64,000 bases of DNA from Shinella lacus (GCF_010994755.1 NZ_WHSB02000018.1:62001-126000), one strand, 5' to 3'. Counted from the first letter of the stretch, positions 53,814-62,839 are shown. Notes: generated by a model not told the origin, from the sequence alone. Translations and numbers: made by a program.

Positions 53814-54224
53814 ATGTCCCGCCCGCGCGCCAAGCTCACGAAGGATTTCCCGGGCTGCCCGGTGGAATCGACGCTGTGTTTCCTCGACGGCAAATGGAAG
53901 GGCGTGATCCTGTTTCATCTGCTGGAGGGAAAGCTGCGCTTCAACGAACTGCGCCGCAAATTGCCGAGCGTCACGCAGCGCATGCTGACGAAGCAGCTGC
54001 GCGAACTGGAGGAGGCGGGCATCCTGTCGCGCACCGTGTTTCCCGTCGTGCCGCCCCGTGTCGATTATGAGCTGACGGCCGCAGGCCGCAGCCTGGAGCC
54101 GGTCATCAGCGCGCTCGCCGCCTGGGGTTCGAAAAACGTCACCCGCGAAGATGGGCAGACGGTCATCCGCCTGGCCTATGAAACGAAAACGGCGCCCCCG
54201 GAAAGGGACGCCGTTGATTGTTGA
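53814..54224 (+). CDS. HxlR-family transcriptional regulator
   Basis: This is a 136-residue winged-helix regulator. The signature is CPVESTLCFLDGKWKGVILFHLLEGKLRFNELRRKLPSVTQRMLTKQLRELEEAGIL, with DYELTAAGRSLEPV. Cys15 and Cys22 could sense oxidants or electrophiles as in the related HypR/QorR regulators; QorR-type proteins regulate quinone reductase genes, which fits the divergent neighbour. Confidence 0.93.
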   Translation: MSRPRAKLTKDFPGCPVESTLCFLDGKWKGVILFHLLEGKLRFNELRRKLPSVTQRMLTKQLRELEEAGILSRTVFPVVPPRVDYELTAAGRSLEPVISALAAWGSKNVTREDGQTVIRLAYETKTAPPERDAVDC

Positions 54225-54236
54225 GCCGTAGGCGGA

Positions 54237-55475
54237 TCACTCCGCCGGGCAGACCGGGGTCGCTTCGCGATCGATCTTTTCCAGCGTCAGCGAGACGAGG
54301 AACACGCCGAAGCCGATGACGGCGGTGGCGGCGCCGACGAAACCCATCGAGCCGTAGCCGTAACCCCCGCTGATCGCCAGGCCGCCGAGCAGCGCGCCGA
54401 GCGCATTGGCAACGTTGAAGGCCGAGTGGTTGAGGGCGGCGGCGAGCGTCTGCGCGTCACCCGCGACGTCCATCAGGCGCGTCTGGAGCGCCGGGCCGAC
54501 GACGAAGCTGCAACCGATGAGGAAACAGCAGACACCGAGCAGGATCGGGTTTTCGGCCGTCAGCGAGAGGGCGATCAACACGAAGAAATAAAGCGCCAAC
54601 GAGCAGCCGATGGTGCGCATCAGCGAAATATCGGCGAGCTTGGCGCCGAAGATATTGCCGACGATCATGCCGCAGCCGAAGATCGCCATGATGACCGGCA
54701 CCATGTTGACGTTGAGACCGGCGACCTCGGTGACGATGGGCGAAATATAGGTGAAGACCGCGAACATGCCGCAAAAGCCGGTGGCGGCGATGCCGAGCGT
54801 CAGCCAGACCTGCTTGCGCTTCAGGGCGCCGAGTTCGGTCAGCGCGTTGATGCCCTTCGGCCGCTTGTCGCGCGGCAGGAAGAGGGCGATCAGCGCGACC
54901 GTCAAAAGCCCGGTGATGCCAACGGCAACGAACATGTACTGCCAGTCGAGCAGCTGGCCGAAATAGGCGGCGAGCGGCGTGCCGATCAGCGTTGCAAGCG
55001 TGAGGCCGAGCATGACCTTGCCGACCGCCTGCGTGCGCTTGTTGACCGGCACCATGGAGGCGGCGACGAGGGCCGCCACGCCGAAATAGGCGCCGTGCGG
55101 CAGGCCGGAGAGGAAGCGGAAGAGCATGAAGCTCTCGAAGGTCGGCGCGACGGCACTGGCAAGGTTGCCGGCGGCGAAGAGGCCCATCAGCACCAGCAGC
55201 AGGTCACGCCGGCGGAAGCGTGCGCCGATGACCGCGATGACCGGTGCACCAACGACGACGCCGAGCGCATAGGCGCTGATGACGTAGCCGGCCTCGGCGG
55301 TCGTGACGCCGAACGTGCCGGCGACATCGGGCAGAAGGCCCATGATGGCGAATTCGCCGGTGCCGATGCCGAAACTGCCGACGGCGAGCGCCAGGATGAT
55401 CAGGGTGACGGTGAGGCGCGAAAGCGGCGGCTGCCCGGAGGAGAGGGCGGCAAGGGGCAGGGGATGTTCGGACAC
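54237..55475 (-). CDS. MFS transporter (AraJ/multidrug-resistance type)
   Basis: This is a 412-residue carrier with 12 hydrophobic segments. VISAYALGVVVGAPVIAVIGARFRRRDLLLVLM contains motif A, and FLSGLPHGAYFGVAALVAA matches the AraJ/NepI group of efflux carriers. The stop is 12 bp from the HxlR gene in convergent orientation; a hairpin at the HxlR end may serve both. The substrate is unknown. Confidence 0.9.
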   Translation of the reverse strand: MSEHPLPLAALSSGQPPLSRLTVTLIILALAVGSFGIGTGEFAIMGLLPDVAGTFGVTTAEAGYVISAYALGVVVGAPVIAVIGARFRRRDLLLVLMGLFAAGNLASAVAPTFESFMLFRFLSGLPHGAYFGVAALVAASMVPVNKRTQAVGKVMLGLTLATLIGTPLAAYFGQLLDWQYMFVAVGITGLLTVALIALFLPRDKRPKGINALTELGALKRKQVWLTLGIAATGFCGMFAVFTYISPIVTEVAGLNVNMVPVIMAIFGCGMIVGNIFGAKLADISLMRTIGCSLALYFFVLIALSLTAENPILLGVCCFLIGCSFVVGPALQTRLMDVAGDAQTLAAALNHSAFNVANALGALLGGLAISGGYGYGSMGFVGAATAVIGFGVFLVSLTLEKIDREATPVCPAE

Positions 55476-55812
55476 GGGGTGCTCCGCAGGAATTGCTCAG
55501 GCGCGGCAAATCGGCGACAGACCCTGCAAGGGCGGCCACTCCTCCTGGCTGCTGATGCGGTATGGTCCGGCCCGAAAGGCCACGATGGGGAAAGTATCGT
55601 CCAGCCGGCAGGCGTACTCCCGACGCAGGCGACCGGTGGGCAATATATCAGACCAAGCCGCGCTGCCTACTGCGAATTTTCACCCTCCCGCATTTGGCCG
55701 GACGCACTGCTGCTCACGATTTATTGCACTCTGTTGCACGATCGCCTGTTAATCGCCGCTTTCTCGACTATCTAATGGATCGAAAATCACCCTTGGGCGT
55801 TTCTCGGCCGAG
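55476..55812. other. 337-bp intergenic region, no gene seen
   Basis: This is the divergent gap between the MFS gene and the lipid kinase gene. It contains short open frames without ribosome binding sites and moderately AT-rich stretches near 55715-55790 (tttattgcactctg and gcttttctcgactatctaatgg) that could be promoter sequences. No repeat or RNA structure stands out. Confidence 0.6.
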
Positions 55813-55827
55813 ATGCGGAGTATGCGA

Positions 55828-56766
55828 ATGAGAGTGCAGGCGATATTCAACAAGGACGGGGGCACGTTTCGCACCACCGACATGGAGGCCTATGCCCGCC
55901 ACGCGGAGAAGGTCTTTTCGGATGCGGGGCACCATCTCGATTGCGATATCGTCGAGGGGGCCGATATCGAGATGGCGCTGCGGCGCTGTTCGGATCGCAC
56001 CGATCTCGATGCGATGCTCGCCGGCGGCGGCGACGGCACGGTTTCGGCGGCGGCCGGCCTTGCCTGGCAGAGCAAGATGCCGCTCGGCATTGTCCCCGCC
56101 GGCACGATGAACCTTTTTGCCCGCTCGCTGAACATTCCGCTCGATATCTGGCAGGCGATCGATGCGCTGGCGGATGGCGACATCGCCGCCGCCGACATCG
56201 GCACGGCGGACGACCGTGCCTTCGTGCACCAGTTTTCCGCAGGCCTGCATGCCCGCATGGTGCGGCTGCGCAACGCCATGACCTACAGCTCACGCCTCGG
56301 CAAGATCGCGGCCAACACCCGCGCCGCCTTCGGCGTGATTCTCGATCCGCCGGAATTCGAGGTGGAGTTCAACGTCGATGGCGTCGAGGAGAGCCGCAGG
56401 GTCTCCGCCATCAACGTCTCGAACAACCGTTTCGGCCAGAACGGCCTGCTCTATGCCGACGACCTCACCGGTGGCCATCTCGGCTTCTACACCACCAAGC
56501 CGCTGAAGCCCGCCGGCGTCGCCAAACTCGCCTTCGACATCCTGCGCGGAAAACTGCGCGAAAATGCCGACGTCACCGAAATGACCGGCACGGAAGTCGA
56601 CCTGCATTTCCCAAAGGTCGACCGCGCGATCAACTGCGTCATCGACGGCGAGCTGCTGCCGATGGACCGCGAAGTCTCGATCCGCCTGCATCCGGGCGAA
56701 TTGAAGGTGATGGTGCCGAAGGTGGCGGTCAACAAGGTGGCGACGACGGAGCCGGCGGCGGCTTGA
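55828..56766 (+). CDS. Diacylglycerol kinase family lipid kinase (YegS/DagK-like)
   Basis: This is a 312-residue kinase (317 from an alternative ATG at 55813). The nucleotide loop GGGDGTVSAAAGLAW is at about residue 68. IVPAGTMNLFARSLNIPLDI is the family signature, and a beta-rich C-terminal lobe ends in DGELLPMDREVSIRLHPGELKVMVP. It phosphorylates a lipid such as diacylglycerol; the exact substrate is unknown. It is monocistronic, followed by a palindromic repeat at 56776. Confidence 0.9.
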   Translation: MRVQAIFNKDGGTFRTTDMEAYARHAEKVFSDAGHHLDCDIVEGADIEMALRRCSDRTDLDAMLAGGGDGTVSAAAGLAWQSKMPLGIVPAGTMNLFARSLNIPLDIWQAIDALADGDIAAADIGTADDRAFVHQFSAGLHARMVRLRNAMTYSSRLGKIAANTRAAFGVILDPPEFEVEFNVDGVEESRRVSAINVSNNRFGQNGLLYADDLTGGHLGFYTTKPLKPAGVAKLAFDILRGKLRENADVTEMTGTEVDLHFPKVDRAINCVIDGELLPMDREVSIRLHPGELKVMVPKVAVNKVATTEPAAA

Positions 56767-56775
56767 GGTGAGGCT

Positions 56776-56808
56776 TACCCCCTCTGCCCTGCCGGGCAGA
56801 GGGGGGTA
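56776..56808. repeat. Palindromic repeat, shorter relative of the 4141 element
   Basis: The sequence contains ccctctgccctgccgggcag, with left arm taccccctctgccc and right arm gggcagaggggggta, one bulge. It lies between the convergent lipid kinase and glutamine-synthetase-like genes and can act as terminator for both. Confidence 0.75.
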
Positions 56809-56827
56809 AATCTCGACCGCGAGGGCG

Positions 56828-58186
56828 CTAAATCCGCGGCAGATATGTCTTGTAATCGAAATCCGAAACCGTGCGCAGGTAGACGATCGCTTCCTTGCGC
56901 TTCGTATCGCCATAGAGCTTCTGGTACTCAGCCCCAAAAGCATCCTTGATGAAGGGCGAGGCCGAAAACTCTTCGACGGCCGTCAGGAAGTCGTGCGTCA
57001 GGCGCTTGGCATCCGGCGCGTCCTTGCCGGGCTCCGTCACCGGGCCTGGATCGAGCTCTTCGTCGAGGCCGAGCAGGATGCCGCCGAGGATGGCCGTTAG
57101 CAGCAGGTAGGGATTGACGTCCGCCCCCGCCACGCGGTGCTCGACACGCGCTGCCGGACCGTCCTTGTCCGGAATGCGGATGGCGGTGCCGCGGTGGCCG
57201 AAGCCCCAGGTCAGGTCCACCGGCGCAAAGGAGCCGGGCTGGAAGCGGCGGTAGGAATTAGCAAAGGGCGCGAAGACGAGTTGCGCATCGCGCATCGTCT
57301 GCAGCATGCCGGCGCAGACCGACCGCAGCTTCGCCGGATCGCCCCCCTTGGCGTCCAGGATATTCTTGCCGTCCTTGTCGATGACGCTGCAATGCACGTG
57401 CAGGCCGGAGCCCGCATGTTCGGCATAGGGCTTTGCCATGCAGGTGGATTTGAGCCCGAAGCGGCGCGCGGCCTGTTCGGCGATGCGCTTCAGATAGATG
57501 CAGTCGTCGGCGGCGGCGAGCGCGTCCGGGCGGTGCAGCAGGTTGATCTCGAACTGGCCGGGGCCGAATTCCGCCGTGGTGGCATCCGCCGGAAGTTCCA
57601 TGTCCCTTGCCCAGGCGAGCACCGTCTGGAGATAGTCGTCGAGCGCATCGGTGGCGCGCATGTCGTAGAGCTGGAAGCCGTTCGGCTCGTCGCGGTACAT
57701 CAGTGCTGCCGGCGGGCGCGGCTTGCCGGTCACGCGAAAATCGTCCTCGACCAGGTAGAATTCCAGCTCCGTCGCGACGACCGGTGTCAAACCACGGTCT
57801 TCAAAACGCTTCACCATGCGCGCAAGAATGGCGCGCGGGTCCATGAAGGAGGCGGTGCCGTCGAATTCGTGCATGGTGGCGAGGACCTGGCGCGAGCCTT
57901 CCGGCGCCCAGGGCATGGTGGCAAGCGACCGGCGGTCCGGAATGCACACGCCATCGGGATCGCCGACGGAAAGGGAGAGGCCCGTGATGTCGTCATTGTC
58001 GTCGCCCCAGATATCGAGCGACTGGGTGGAGGAGGGCAGGCGCACCGAACCGTCCCAGATTTTCTTCTCGCCTTCGAGCGGAACCTGCTTGCCGCGCAGG
58101 TCGCCATTCATGCCGACGAGAAGGATTTCGATACGGGGCGGGGCGTTGGCGGGCGGCGAACCGGCTGCCTTGGTGTCGTTTGTCAT
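56828..58186 (-). CDS. Glutamine synthetase-like ligase (gamma-glutamyl-polyamine/amine synthetase type)
   Basis: This is a 452-residue GS-III/PuuA-like ligase. It has the GS catalytic segment VVATELEFYLVEDD, MAKPYAEHAGSGLHVHCSVID, and the C-terminal RVEHRVAGADVNPYLLLTAILGG. Lack of the regulatory adenylylation loop and the divergent aminotransferase next door point to polyamine or amine catabolism (gamma-glutamylputrescine synthetase) rather than nitrogen assimilation. Start 58186 has GCAGGCACC upstream; the longer frame to 58252 is less likely. Confidence 0.88.
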   Translation of the reverse strand: MTNDTKAAGSPPANAPPRIEILLVGMNGDLRGKQVPLEGEKKIWDGSVRLPSSTQSLDIWGDDNDDITGLSLSVGDPDGVCIPDRRSLATMPWAPEGSRQVLATMHEFDGTASFMDPRAILARMVKRFEDRGLTPVVATELEFYLVEDDFRVTGKPRPPAALMYRDEPNGFQLYDMRATDALDDYLQTVLAWARDMELPADATTAEFGPGQFEINLLHRPDALAAADDCIYLKRIAEQAARRFGLKSTCMAKPYAEHAGSGLHVHCSVIDKDGKNILDAKGGDPAKLRSVCAGMLQTMRDAQLVFAPFANSYRRFQPGSFAPVDLTWGFGHRGTAIRIPDKDGPAARVEHRVAGADVNPYLLLTAILGGILLGLDEELDPGPVTEPGKDAPDAKRLTHDFLTAVEEFSASPFIKDAFGAEYQKLYGDTKRKEAIVYLRTVSDFDYKTYLPRI

Positions 58187-58334
58187 GGTGCCTGCTTTGG
58201 TTTGGCGGGAGGCTTCGACAGGAAATTTTGCTTTCGCTCGATCTCTTGCCAAATGCCTGTTGTATGGGCATTTTCGTAACTCATTCTGTCCCGCCGTTCA
58301 ATAAGGCGGGACCTACCCCTAAGGATGTATTCAA

Positions 58335-59708
58335 ATGTCGAACAGCAGTGCAGCAGCCGTATCCAACCTCGGTGCCCTCGATGCCGCCCATCACCTTCAT
58401 CCCTTCTCGGACATGAAGAAACTGAACGCGACCGGCACGCGCATCATCGAGCGCGGCGAGGGTTGCTACATCTTCGACAACCACGGCAAGCGTTATCTCG
58501 ATGGTTTCGCCGGCCTCTGGTGCGTGAACATCGGCTACGGCCGCAAGGAGATCACTGACGCCGTCGTGCGCCAGATGAACGAGCTGCCCTATTACAACAC
58601 GTTCTTCGGCACCACGACGCCGCCGGCCGTTCTGCTCGCGCAGAAGATCACCTTGCATGCCGGCCCGAACATCAATCGCGTCTTCTTCACCGGCTCCGGC
58701 TCGGAAGCCAACGACACCTGGTTCCGCATGGCCCGCGTCTATTGGGGCGCCGTCGGCAAGCCGACCAAAAAGGCGATCATCGCCCGCAAGAACGGCTATC
58801 ATGGCTCCACCGTCGCCGGCGCTTCGCTCGGCGGCATGAAGTGGATGCACGAGCAGGGCGACCTGCCGATCGCCGGCATCCACCACATCGACCAGCCCTT
58901 CTGGTACGCCGAGGGCGGCGACCTCTCTTCGGATGAATTCGGCCTGAAGATGGCCCGCCAGCTTGAGGAAAAGATCGACGAACTCGGCGAGGACAATGTC
59001 GCCGCCTTCGTCGCCGAGCCGATCCAGGGTGCGGGCGGTGTCATCGTGCCGCCGGCCACCTACTGGCCGGAGATTGCCCGCATCTGCAAGGCGCGCAACA
59101 TCCTGCTCGTCGCCGACGAAGTGATCTGCGGTTTCGGCCGCACCGGCCACTGGTTCGGCCACCAGCATTTCGGCGTCGAGCCGGACCTGGCGCCCATCGC
59201 GAAGGGTCTGTCCTCCGGCTACCTGCCGATCGGCGGCGTCATGGTCTCCGATCGCGTCGGCAATGTGTTGGTGGAAGAGGTTGGTGACTTCAACCACGGT
59301 TTCACCTATTCCGGCCACCCCGTCTGCGCCGCCGCCGCACTCGAAAACCTGCGCATCATCGAGGATGAAAAGCTCGTCGAGCGCGTGCACGACGATATCG
59401 GCCCCTATCTCGCCGCCGGCCTCAAGTCGCTGGAAGACCTGCCGATCGTCGGTGAAGTGCAGCAGGTCGGCCTGATGGCCGCCGTCCAGCTCGCCGAGGA
59501 CAAATCGAGCCGCAAGCGCTTCGAGGACAAGGAAAAGGCCGGCGTCACCGTGCGCAACCATTGCCTGGAAAACGGCCTGGTGCTGCGCGCCACCGGCGAC
59601 CGCATGCTCTTCTCCCCGCCGCTCGTCATCAGCCATGCGGAGGTCGACCAGATGATCGACATCACGCGCAAGGGCCTGGAACATGCGTGGAAGGTGATGA
59701 CGGCCTGA
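58335..59708 (+). CDS. Class III aminotransferase (putrescine/omega-amino acid : pyruvate type)
   Basis: This is a 457-residue PLP enzyme. The PLP lysine is Lys290 in APIAKGLSSGYLPIGGV, the phosphate-binding segment is FTGSGSEANDTWFRMAR, and LLVADEVICGFGRTG carries the Asp that contacts the ring nitrogen. Sequence style (HHLHPFSDMKKLNATGTRII) matches SpuC-type putrescine:pyruvate aminotransferases. It is divergent from the glutamine-synthetase-like gene with a 148-bp promoter gap. Both may serve putrescine use. Confidence 0.93.
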   Translation: MSNSSAAAVSNLGALDAAHHLHPFSDMKKLNATGTRIIERGEGCYIFDNHGKRYLDGFAGLWCVNIGYGRKEITDAVVRQMNELPYYNTFFGTTTPPAVLLAQKITLHAGPNINRVFFTGSGSEANDTWFRMARVYWGAVGKPTKKAIIARKNGYHGSTVAGASLGGMKWMHEQGDLPIAGIHHIDQPFWYAEGGDLSSDEFGLKMARQLEEKIDELGEDNVAAFVAEPIQGAGGVIVPPATYWPEIARICKARNILLVADEVICGFGRTGHWFGHQHFGVEPDLAPIAKGLSSGYLPIGGVMVSDRVGNVLVEEVGDFNHGFTYSGHPVCAAAALENLRIIEDEKLVERVHDDIGPYLAAGLKSLEDLPIVGEVQQVGLMAAVQLAEDKSSRKRFEDKEKAGVTVRNHCLENGLVLRATGDRMLFSPPLVISHAEVDQMIDITRKGLEHAWKVMTA

Positions 59709-59715
59709 GAAGGTT

Positions 59716-60105
59716 TTAAGCGATCCGAAGGCCGAGATGCTCGGCCATCGGATTAAAATCGCGATCGGCATGGAGCAGGCTATGGCCATGCTCCATGCAA
59801 TAGGTGCCGATGATGAGGTCGGCCGTCTTGCGGATGGTGATGCCTTTTGAACGGAGCTTTCTCAAGTTGGCTGCCGCCTTGACCGCGATCTCGGGGGAAA
59901 GCAACGCAACCACGCCGAACATCGCCAGCCGCTTCTGAATGTTTGCGGCGTTCGAATCGCTTACCGCGCCTTGCAGAATTTCCAGCATCACAATGTCGCC
60001 GAGGATGATCTCCGCAGGATCCGCGATTGCTTTGAGGCGCGCCGTTTCCCGTGTTGATGCACCACGGAAGGACGCAATCCAGACCGAGCTATCGACAAGG
60101 ATCAT
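59716..60105 (-). CDS. vapC: VapC toxin (PIN-domain ribonuclease)
   Basis: This is a 129-residue PIN domain. The acidic active site is Asp5 (LVDSSVWIASF), Glu near 41, Asp near 99 (TADLIIGTYCME) and Asp near 117 (HADRDFNPMAEHLGL). Such VapC enzymes cut tRNA or rRNA and are neutralised by VapB. It overlaps the antitoxin gene by 4 bp (ATGA), the normal coupling. Confidence 0.93.
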   Translation of the reverse strand: MILVDSSVWIASFRGASTRETARLKAIADPAEIILGDIVMLEILQGAVSDSNAANIQKRLAMFGVVALLSPEIAVKAAANLRKLRSKGITIRKTADLIIGTYCMEHGHSLLHADRDFNPMAEHLGLRIA

Positions 60106-60332
60106 TCCGCCGCGTCTTCACGAAGATGATCAGGTGGCCCCCAGCTTTCACGCATCGCGTCGAGGTCGCCTTCCCATCCGATTCCCCACAGCTCATCCAG
60201 CGCCTGCCGTCGGTAGCCGTTTTCAACGAATTGGCGAAGCGCGAGCTCGACGGTCGCTTTTTTCGTCGGCAAGCCGGATAGCTCCATCGCCTTGGCGATC
60301 AAGTCGTCATCAAGATCGATGTTCGTGCGCAT
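60102..60332 (-). CDS. vapB: VapB antitoxin
   Basis: This is a 76-residue antitoxin. The N-terminal ribbon-helix-helix (MRTNIDLDDDLIAKAMELSGLPTKKATVELALRQFV) binds DNA. The C-terminal part with GWEGDLDAMRESW and PPDHLREDAAE will wrap the toxin. Start 60332 is favoured as MRTNIDLDD is the canonical start of this group. The operator dyad lies directly upstream. Confidence 0.92.
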   Translation of the reverse strand: MRTNIDLDDDLIAKAMELSGLPTKKATVELALRQFVENGYRRQALDELWGIGWEGDLDAMRESWGPPDHLREDAAE

Positions 60333-60343
60333 GGTGACCTCGT

Positions 60344-60369
60344 GTGTATAAAGACGAGTGATTATACAC
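60344..60369 (-). promoter_or_regulatory. Operator of the vapBC operon
   Basis: There is a perfect 8-bp inverted repeat gtgtataa - 10 bases - ttatacac, beginning 11 bp upstream of the vapB start codon. It is the usual site for autoregulation by a ribbon-helix-helix VapB. Confidence 0.75.
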
Positions 60370-60391
60370 CAAGCCACAATCGCTCACAACA

Positions 60392-61894
60392 TCACTGAAA
60401 CGCCGTCTCGAAGAAGCTCCTGAGCTTGCGTGAATGCAGCTTCTCCGTCGGCATGCCCGCGAGCTTCTCCAGTGCCCGGATCCCGATCCGCAGATGCTGG
60501 TTGACCTGCGTGCGATAGAACGCCGTCGCCATGCCGGGCAGCTTCAATTCGCCATGCAGCGGCTTGTCGGACACGCAGAGCAGGGTGCCGTAGGGCACGC
60601 GGAAGCGGAAACCGTTGGCGGCGATGGTGGCGGATTCCATGTCGAGCGCGATGGCGCGGGACTGGGAGAGGCGCTTGACGGGGCCGCGCTGGTCGCGCAG
60701 TTCCCAGTTGCGGTTGTCGATCGTCGCCACGGTGCCGGTGCGCATGATGCGCTTGAGGTCGTAGCCTTCGAGGCCCGTCACCTCTTCGACCGCACTTTCC
60801 AGCGCCACCTGCACTTCGGCCAGCGCCGGGATCGGCACCCAGACCGGCAGGTCGTCGTCGAGCACATGGTCCTCGCGCACATAGGCGTGGGCGAGAACGT
60901 AGTCGCCCAGCGTCTGGCTGTTACGCAGGCCCGCGCAATGGCCGAGCATCAGCCAGGCATGCGGGCGCAGCACGGCGATATGGTCGGTGATCGTCTTGGC
61001 ATTGGAGGGGCCGACGCCGATATTGACCAGCGTGATGCCGCCGTGACCCTTCTTCTTGATGTGATAGGCCGGCATCTGCGGCAGGCGGGCGAGCGTGATG
61101 TCGGTCTCCGGCTTGTCGGCGCCGGCGGGCGTGATGATGTTGCCGGGCTCGACGAAGGCCGTGTAGCCATTGCCGCCCTCGGCCATCTGCTGGCGTGCCC
61201 AGGCGCAGAATTCGTCGACATAGAACTGGTAGTTCGTGAAGAGCACGAAATTCTGGAAATGCTGGGCGTTCGTCGCCGTGTAATGGCTGAGGCGGGCGAG
61301 CGAATAGTCGATGCGCTGCGCGGTGAACGGCCCGAGCGGCGAGGGCTCGCCGGGGCCGGGCTCGTAGGCGCCGTTGGCAATCTCGTCGTCCGTCGTGGTG
61401 AGGTCCGGCGCGTCGAAAAGATCGCGCAGCGGCAGTTCGATGCCCTCGGCGATCTCCGCTTCCACATAGGCGCCCTCGCCGAAGGCGAAGTGCAGCGGGA
61501 TCGGCGTCGTCGATTCCGAAACGATGACGCTGATGCCATGGTTGCGCATCAGCAGGCCGAGCTGTTCCTTTAGATAATGCCGGAAGAGCTTTGGCCGGGT
61601 GATGGTCGTCGTGTAGACGCCGGGGGAGGCGACATAGCCGTAGGAAAGGCGGGAATCGACATGACCGAAGCTGGTCGTCTCGATTGAGACCTGCGGGTAG
61701 CAGGCGCGGAACCGCTTGTCCGGCGTGCCGGCCTTGCCGAGCGCCACGAAGGCGTCGGTCAGGAAGGTCGTGTTGCGGTCGTAAAGCGCCTGCAGGGCAT
61801 CGACCGCGGCCACCGGATCGTCGAAGGATCGGGGCTCGTACGGGTCCGGCGTGGCGAAGGAAAGGGGTTTTTGCGAGAAGATTCGTTTGCTCAT
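60392..61894 (-). CDS. amn: AMP nucleosidase
   Basis: This 500-residue enzyme splits AMP into adenine and ribose 5-phosphate, limiting adenylate pools. It has the N-terminal regulatory domain and a C-terminal PNP-UDP phosphorylase-type fold, with GHGGITLVNIGVGPSNAKTITDHIAVLRPHAWLMLGHCAGLRNSQ and DMESATIAANGFRFRVPYGTLLCVSDKPLHGE. The length is that of the family. It is upstream of vapBC on the same strand but separated by a different promoter region. Confidence 0.96.
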   Translation of the reverse strand: MSKRIFSQKPLSFATPDPYEPRSFDDPVAAVDALQALYDRNTTFLTDAFVALGKAGTPDKRFRACYPQVSIETTSFGHVDSRLSYGYVASPGVYTTTITRPKLFRHYLKEQLGLLMRNHGISVIVSESTTPIPLHFAFGEGAYVEAEIAEGIELPLRDLFDAPDLTTTDDEIANGAYEPGPGEPSPLGPFTAQRIDYSLARLSHYTATNAQHFQNFVLFTNYQFYVDEFCAWARQQMAEGGNGYTAFVEPGNIITPAGADKPETDITLARLPQMPAYHIKKKGHGGITLVNIGVGPSNAKTITDHIAVLRPHAWLMLGHCAGLRNSQTLGDYVLAHAYVREDHVLDDDLPVWVPIPALAEVQVALESAVEEVTGLEGYDLKRIMRTGTVATIDNRNWELRDQRGPVKRLSQSRAIALDMESATIAANGFRFRVPYGTLLCVSDKPLHGELKLPGMATAFYRTQVNQHLRIGIRALEKLAGMPTEKLHSRKLRSFFETAFQ

Positions 61895-61954
61895 GCGCGA
61901 TTATAGTGCGTTGTTTTTTACAAGCAAACGACAACTTGGAGGCACCCACAGGCC

Positions 61955-62275
61955 CTATCGCGGTGCCGCGAGAATGATCCCGGCGCCGACGAGCGCAAGG
62001 GCCGCGCCCGCGACATCGAAACGATCCGGCCGCATGCCCTCGGCCAGCCACAGCCAGAGCAGCGAGGCGGCGATATAGACCCCGCCATAGGCGGCATAGG
62101 CGCGACCGGCAAAAGCGCTGTCGACCTGGGTGAGAAGCCAGCCGAAAAGCGCCAGCGAGGCTATGCCGGGCACGAGCCAGAGCACGGATTTATCGAGCCG
62201 CCACCAGGCCCAGAAGGCGAAGCAGCCGGCGATTTCGGCAAATGCGGCGATGGAAAAGACGAGAAGGGATTTCAT
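61955..62275 (-). CDS. YnfA-family (UPF0060) small membrane protein
   Basis: This is a 106-residue protein with four hydrophobic helices: [59 protein letters not shown] and [15 protein letters not shown]. The order and the [11 protein letters not shown] motif identify UPF0060/YnfA, a DMT-like family of unknown or efflux-related role. Confidence 0.93.
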   Translation of the reverse strand: MKSLLVFSIAAFAEIAGCFAFWAWWRLDKSVLWLVPGIASLALFGWLLTQVDSAFAGRAYAAYGGVYIAASLLWLWLAEGMRPDRFDVAGAALALVGAGIILAAPR

Positions 62276-62344
62276 CCGGTGCTCCGGGCTATTGGCGAAA
62301 GCCTGCCCGGTTTAGCACGGATTGATGGGGCGGGAAGTGCAGTC

Positions 62345-62521
62345 TCAGCTCATCGACTGGCGCTGGAGTGTCACGAAAAGCACGAGGCCTGCGCCCTGCT
62401 TTTCGATGCCAAGGCCGCCCGCATTGCTCCAGGCAAGCGCACCGACCGGAGCGATCATCATCGCCGAGAGGGCGAGAATGCGCAGCGCCGTGGCTGAAGT
62501 GTGGAGGAGGGCGGGGATCAT
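62345..62521 (-). CDS. Small membrane protein, 58 residues (second of a pair)
   Basis: The ATG at 62521 follows CTGGAAACCCGCA. The protein has one hydrophobic helix (ATALRILALSAMMIAPVGALAW) and a C-terminal GLGIEKQGAGLVLFVTLQRQ. The stop TGA is at 62345-62347. It lies 31 bp after a 54-residue membrane protein gene in the same direction. It is too short for homology; support comes from the pair arrangement and clear membrane character. Confidence 0.5.
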   Translation of the reverse strand: MIPALLHTSATALRILALSAMMIAPVGALAWSNAGGLGIEKQGAGLVLFVTLQRQSMS

Positions 62522-62552
62522 TGCGGGTTTCCAGGCGTCGAGGAAGGCGGGA

Positions 62553-62717
62553 TCAGAGCGAGGCGCGGCACATCTGCGGGGCGGAGCAGGCCACCAGCTT
62601 GCCGGTGGTGTTGTGCGTGCTGCGGCGGTAGTCGGTCTCGACGGCGGCGGCGAGCATGATCGCGAAAATGGCCATCAGCAGGGTGATGATCGTGAGGCGG
62701 CGTGCGAGGATGTCCAT
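62553..62717 (-). CDS. Small membrane protein, 54 residues (first of a pair)
   Basis: The frame from the ATG at 62717 encodes MDILARRLTIITLLMAIFAI plus a hydrophobic continuation, then a short hydrophilic part with two cysteines (KLVACSAPQMCRASL). The basic start and single helix suggest a bitopic inner-membrane protein with a periplasmic Cys pair. It begins the two-gene unit upstream of 62521. AGGGACACACCA precedes the start codon. The function is unknown. Confidence 0.55.
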   Translation of the reverse strand: MDILARRLTIITLLMAIFAIMLAAAVETDYRRSTHNTTGKLVACSAPQMCRASL

Positions 62718-62839
62718 TGGTGTGTCCCTCATTCAAATGTTTCGGTGTGACCCTTTTTGCACCGCGGGACTGAACGCTCCCTGAGAGGTCGGTTCATCTC
62801 CTGTTCAGGAAGACTGTGAATGCGCTTTTCCGAAAACAA

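Noticed and set aside
55562..55831. 89-residue frame in the MFS-lipid kinase gap
   Set aside because: No ribosome binding site, no conserved-looking pattern, and it runs into the start of the lipid kinase gene in another frame.
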